15,690 nucleotides of DNA, taken from NCBI GenBank assembly GCA_013042255.1, contig JABDQK010000206.1, positions 1 to 15,690 of the forward strand. The letters run 5' to 3'. Source of the DNA: Flavobacteriaceae bacterium. GTDB lineage: Bacteria; Bacteroidota; Bacteroidia; Flavobacteriales; Flavobacteriaceae. Within the stretch, counting starts at the first letter, position 1, and every line of letters begins with the position of its first letter. The notes below the pieces were generated by a model. The model was not told where the DNA came from, made no database searches, and was given only the letters and a program-made list of their open reading frames with translations. This document shows positions 14,139-15,690 of the stretch, in pieces. A program made the translations under genes and the position numbers.

Positions 14139-14146
14139 TATCTTTA
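14139..14146 (+). promoter_or_regulatory. clpP: possible -7 box for clpP (one mismatch)
   Basis: TATCTTTA is TAnnTTTG with the final base changed. There is no TTG 17-23 bases upstream. If used, the start would fall near 14152, inside the left arm of the terminator hairpin, so the resulting transcript would lack a complete terminator. Confidence 0.25.
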
Positions 14147-14147
14147 C

Positions 14148-14182
14148 GGAGCCGAATGATTATGATTCGGCTCCTTTTTTTT
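14148..14182 (+). terminator. strong intrinsic terminator between tig and clpP
   Basis: GGAGCCGAAT (14148-14157) pairs perfectly with ATTCGGCTCC (14165-14174) around a 7-base loop, followed by eight T (14175-14182). It is the strongest hairpin in the window. The T-run ends only 19 bases before the clpP ATG, so it can end the tig transcript and also control or limit read-through into clpP. Confidence 0.85.
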
Positions 14183-14201
14183 AAACTACGATATTGACAA
14201 A

Positions 14202-14882
14202 ATGGATTACGGAAAAGAATTCAAAAACTTCGCAATAAAAGATCAGGGATTGAATAGTATGTACTACGATGAAGTTCTTCGCAGTATGTATCCTGTGAAT
14301 ATGACTCCCAATATTATCGAGGAAAGACAACTCAATGCCATTGCCATGGACGTGTTTTCGCGTCTTATGATGGACAGGATTATATTCCTCGGCACAGGCA
14401 TAAGTGATCAGGTAGCAAACATTGTTCAGGCACAGCTTTTATTTCTGGCCAGTGCCGATTCTTCAAAGGACATCCAGATATATATCAATTCCCCGGGAGG
14501 AAGTGTTTACGCCGGCCTTGGAATCTACGATACCATGCAATTCATCAAACCCGACGTGGCCACTATTTGTACGGGTATGGCAGCCTCTATGGGAGCTGTG
14601 TTGCTTTGTGCAGGCGAAAAAGGCAAACGAAGCGGACTAAAACACTCCAGGGTGATGATCCATCAACCTATGTCGGGGGCACAGGGACAGGCAAGTGATA
14701 TTGAAATAGCAGCTAAGGAAGTACTTAAGATAAAAGACGAACTCTACAATATCATCTCAGAGCATTCAGGCCAGTCGTTTGATAAGGTCTACGAGGACAG
14801 TGACCGGGATTACTGGATGAAAGCCGAAGAGGCCCTCTCTTATGGGATGATTGATGAAATTTTAGAAAGGGATAAGGCCTAA
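14202..14882 (+). CDS. clpP: ATP-dependent Clp protease proteolytic subunit ClpP
   Basis: ClpP, 226 residues, the serine peptidase that forms a double seven-subunit barrel and degrades proteins unfolded by ClpX. The catalytic triad is Ser129 (GMAASMGA, 125-132), His154 (VMIHQPMSG, 151-159) and Asp203 (DSDRDYWM, 199-206). The spacing of 25 and 49 residues equals that of E. coli ClpP. The oxyanion block INSPGGSVYAGLGIYD is at 95-110. The N-terminal stretch of about 30 residues (MDYGKEFKNFAIKDQGLNSM...) before the MTPNIIEE region is likely a propeptide or extra arm, as in many Bacteroidota. The ATG follows a strong terminator hairpin by 19 bases. clpX begins 99 bases downstream on the same strand, so ClpXP is probably made from one or two linked transcripts. 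Confidence 0.96.
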   Translation: MDYGKEFKNFAIKDQGLNSMYYDEVLRSMYPVNMTPNIIEERQLNAIAMDVFSRLMMDRIIFLGTGISDQVANIVQAQLLFLASADSSKDIQIYINSPGGSVYAGLGIYDTMQFIKPDVATICTGMAASMGAVLLCAGEKGKRSGLKHSRVMIHQPMSGAQGQASDIEIAAKEVLKIKDELYNIISEHSGQSFDKVYEDSDRDYWMKAEEALSYGMIDEILERDKA

Positions 14883-14894
14883 GCCTCATTCTTA

Positions 14895-14912
14895 CACTTT
14901 TTCGTAAAAGTG
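14895..14912 (+). other. small perfect hairpin between clpP and clpX
   Basis: CACTTTT pairs with AAAAGTG around a TCGT loop. It lies 12 bases after the clpP stop and is followed by GGGTCAATA, not a T-run. It may stabilise or process the message between the two genes, or simply be chance. Confidence 0.3.
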
Positions 14913-14981
14913 GGTCAATAGTCTGTGAAATAAACCAAAACCGGAATTATTTCGTTATAATAGCCGATAGTACCAAGAAAA

Positions 14982-15690
14982 ATGGCGAAGGAAAATTTAG
15001 AATGTTCTTTTTGCGGCCGAAAAAAGCCAGAAACTAATCTGCTCATTGCAGGGTTGGATGCTCATATCTGTGATCGATGTATCGAACAGGCCCATGGGAT
15101 TGTAGCGGAAGAGTCGAAACAGTCTAAAACTGATGACCTTTCCTCAGAACTGACCCTCAAAAAGCCCAGAGAGATAAAAGATTTTCTAGACACCTTTATC
15201 ATCGGGCAGGGACGAACAAAAAAAGTTCTTTCCGTTGCGGTTTACAACCATTATAAACGTCTCCTACAGCCCAGTTCCAAGGAAGACGAAATTGAAATCC
15301 AGAAGAGCAATATCATCATGGTGGGTCAAACCGGTACAGGTAAAACCCTGATGGCTAGAACTATTGCTAAAATGCTTAATGTTCCTTTGGCCATTGTAGA
15401 TGCAACAGTACTTACTGAAGCCGGTTATGTAGGAGAAGATGTTGAAAGCATCCTGACAAGGCTATTACAAGCGGCAGATTACAATCTTGAAAAAGCAGAA
15501 CGAGGAATCGTATTTATCGATGAAATAGACAAGATTGCGCGTAAAAGTGACAATCCATCCATTACCCGCGACGTTTCAGGCGAGGGGGTACAACAGGGCT
15601 TGCTGAAGCTCCTTGAAGGAACCGTTGTCAATGTTCCTCCAAAAGGAGGCAGAAAACATCCGGATCAAAAATTTATTGAAGTAAATACTG
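14982..15690 (+). CDS. clpX: ATP-dependent Clp protease ATP-binding subunit ClpX (5' part)
   Basis: The first 236 codons of clpX; the frame is open to the last base of the window and the rest lies beyond it. ClpX is the AAA+ unfoldase that recognises substrates and feeds them into ClpP. The N-terminal zinc-binding domain has Cys8, Cys11, Cys30 and Cys33 (CSFC and CDRC). The AAA+ domain shows [25 protein letters not shown] from about 70, Walker A GQTGTGKT at 115-122, pore loop GYVG at 148-151, Walker B IVFIDEID at 176-183, and [16 protein letters not shown] at the window edge. ClpX is about 410-420 residues in this group, so a little over half is seen. The ATG at 14982 gives the usual start before the zinc domain. 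Confidence 0.95.
   Translation, partial: MAKENLECSFCGRKKPETNLLIAGLDAHICDRCIEQAHGIVAEESKQSKTDDLSSELTLKKPREIKDFLDTFIIGQGRTKKVLSVAVYNHYKRLLQPSSKEDEIEIQKSNIIMVGQTGTGKTLMARTIAKMLNVPLAIVDATVLTEAGYVGEDVESILTRLLQAADYNLEKAERGIVFIDEIDKIARKSDNPSITRDVSGEGVQQGLLKLLEGTVVNVPPKGGRKHPDQKFIEVNT

Noticed and set aside
14956..14961. Perfect TATAAT upstream of clpX
   Set aside because: This is the proteobacterial -10; Bacteroidota use TAnnTTTG, no -35 TTGACA lies at a suitable distance, and the site is in AT-rich sequence.
1..15690. Search for mobile elements, CRISPR arrays, toxin-antitoxin pairs, defence genes or tRNAs
   Set aside because: All coding space is taken by recognisable housekeeping or envelope genes in conserved order, with only short gaps; no repeated spacers, transposase motifs or cloverleaf folds were seen by eye.

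Overview
The window is a stretch of core chromosome from a member of the Bacteroidota, most likely a Flavobacteriaceae species. Three things point there. The gene set and order are typical of the group: nadK, DUF6089, uppS, bamA and two ompH/skp genes in one cell-envelope run, plus a separate tig-clpP-clpX block. Several genes have a TAnnTTTG promoter box, twice with TTG 19-20 bases upstream, and there is no strong Shine-Dalgarno. The GDSL-type lipoprotein carries an SDDD motif right after the lipobox cysteine. I see no insertion sequence, prophage, CRISPR array, tRNA or rRNA, and no gap between genes longer than about 200 bases.

Layout. (1) 10-919, plus strand: a small two-helix membrane protein and dihydrofolate reductase, overlapping by 4 bases. 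(2) 916-8974, minus strand, read from right to left: a CBS-domain protein and NAD kinase (overlapping start and stop), then a DUF6089 protein with its own promoter-like box, undecaprenyl diphosphate synthase, BamA, two Skp/OmpH chaperones, a strong hairpin terminator, and glutamate racemase. murI converges on the reductase gene and overlaps it by 4 bases. (3) 9032-15690, plus strand: pdxJ and an alpha/beta hydrolase (overlapping), a large SGNH/GDSL lipoprotein with its own promoter and terminator, a four-helix membrane protein, then tig, clpP and the first 236 codons of clpX, which runs off the window.

How the genes fit together. The minus-strand run is mostly envelope building: UppS makes the lipid carrier for peptidoglycan, MurI makes D-glutamate for the same polymer, and BamA with two periplasmic chaperones inserts outer-membrane proteins. 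NAD kinase and its CBS partner concern cofactor supply, as do PdxJ (vitamin B6) and FolA (tetrahydrofolate). Trigger factor and ClpXP handle folding and turnover of new proteins.

Nothing here looks like a wholly new system. The points most worth a second look are regulatory or structural: an A-run that could fuse the membrane protein to dihydrofolate reductase by a -1 slip; the clpP leader, where an inverted repeat, a promoter-like box and a strong terminator hairpin lie within 113 bases of the start codon; a terminator just before murI; a highly charged helical tail on one Skp paralogue; and the tight coupling of a CBS/ACT-like protein to NAD kinase.
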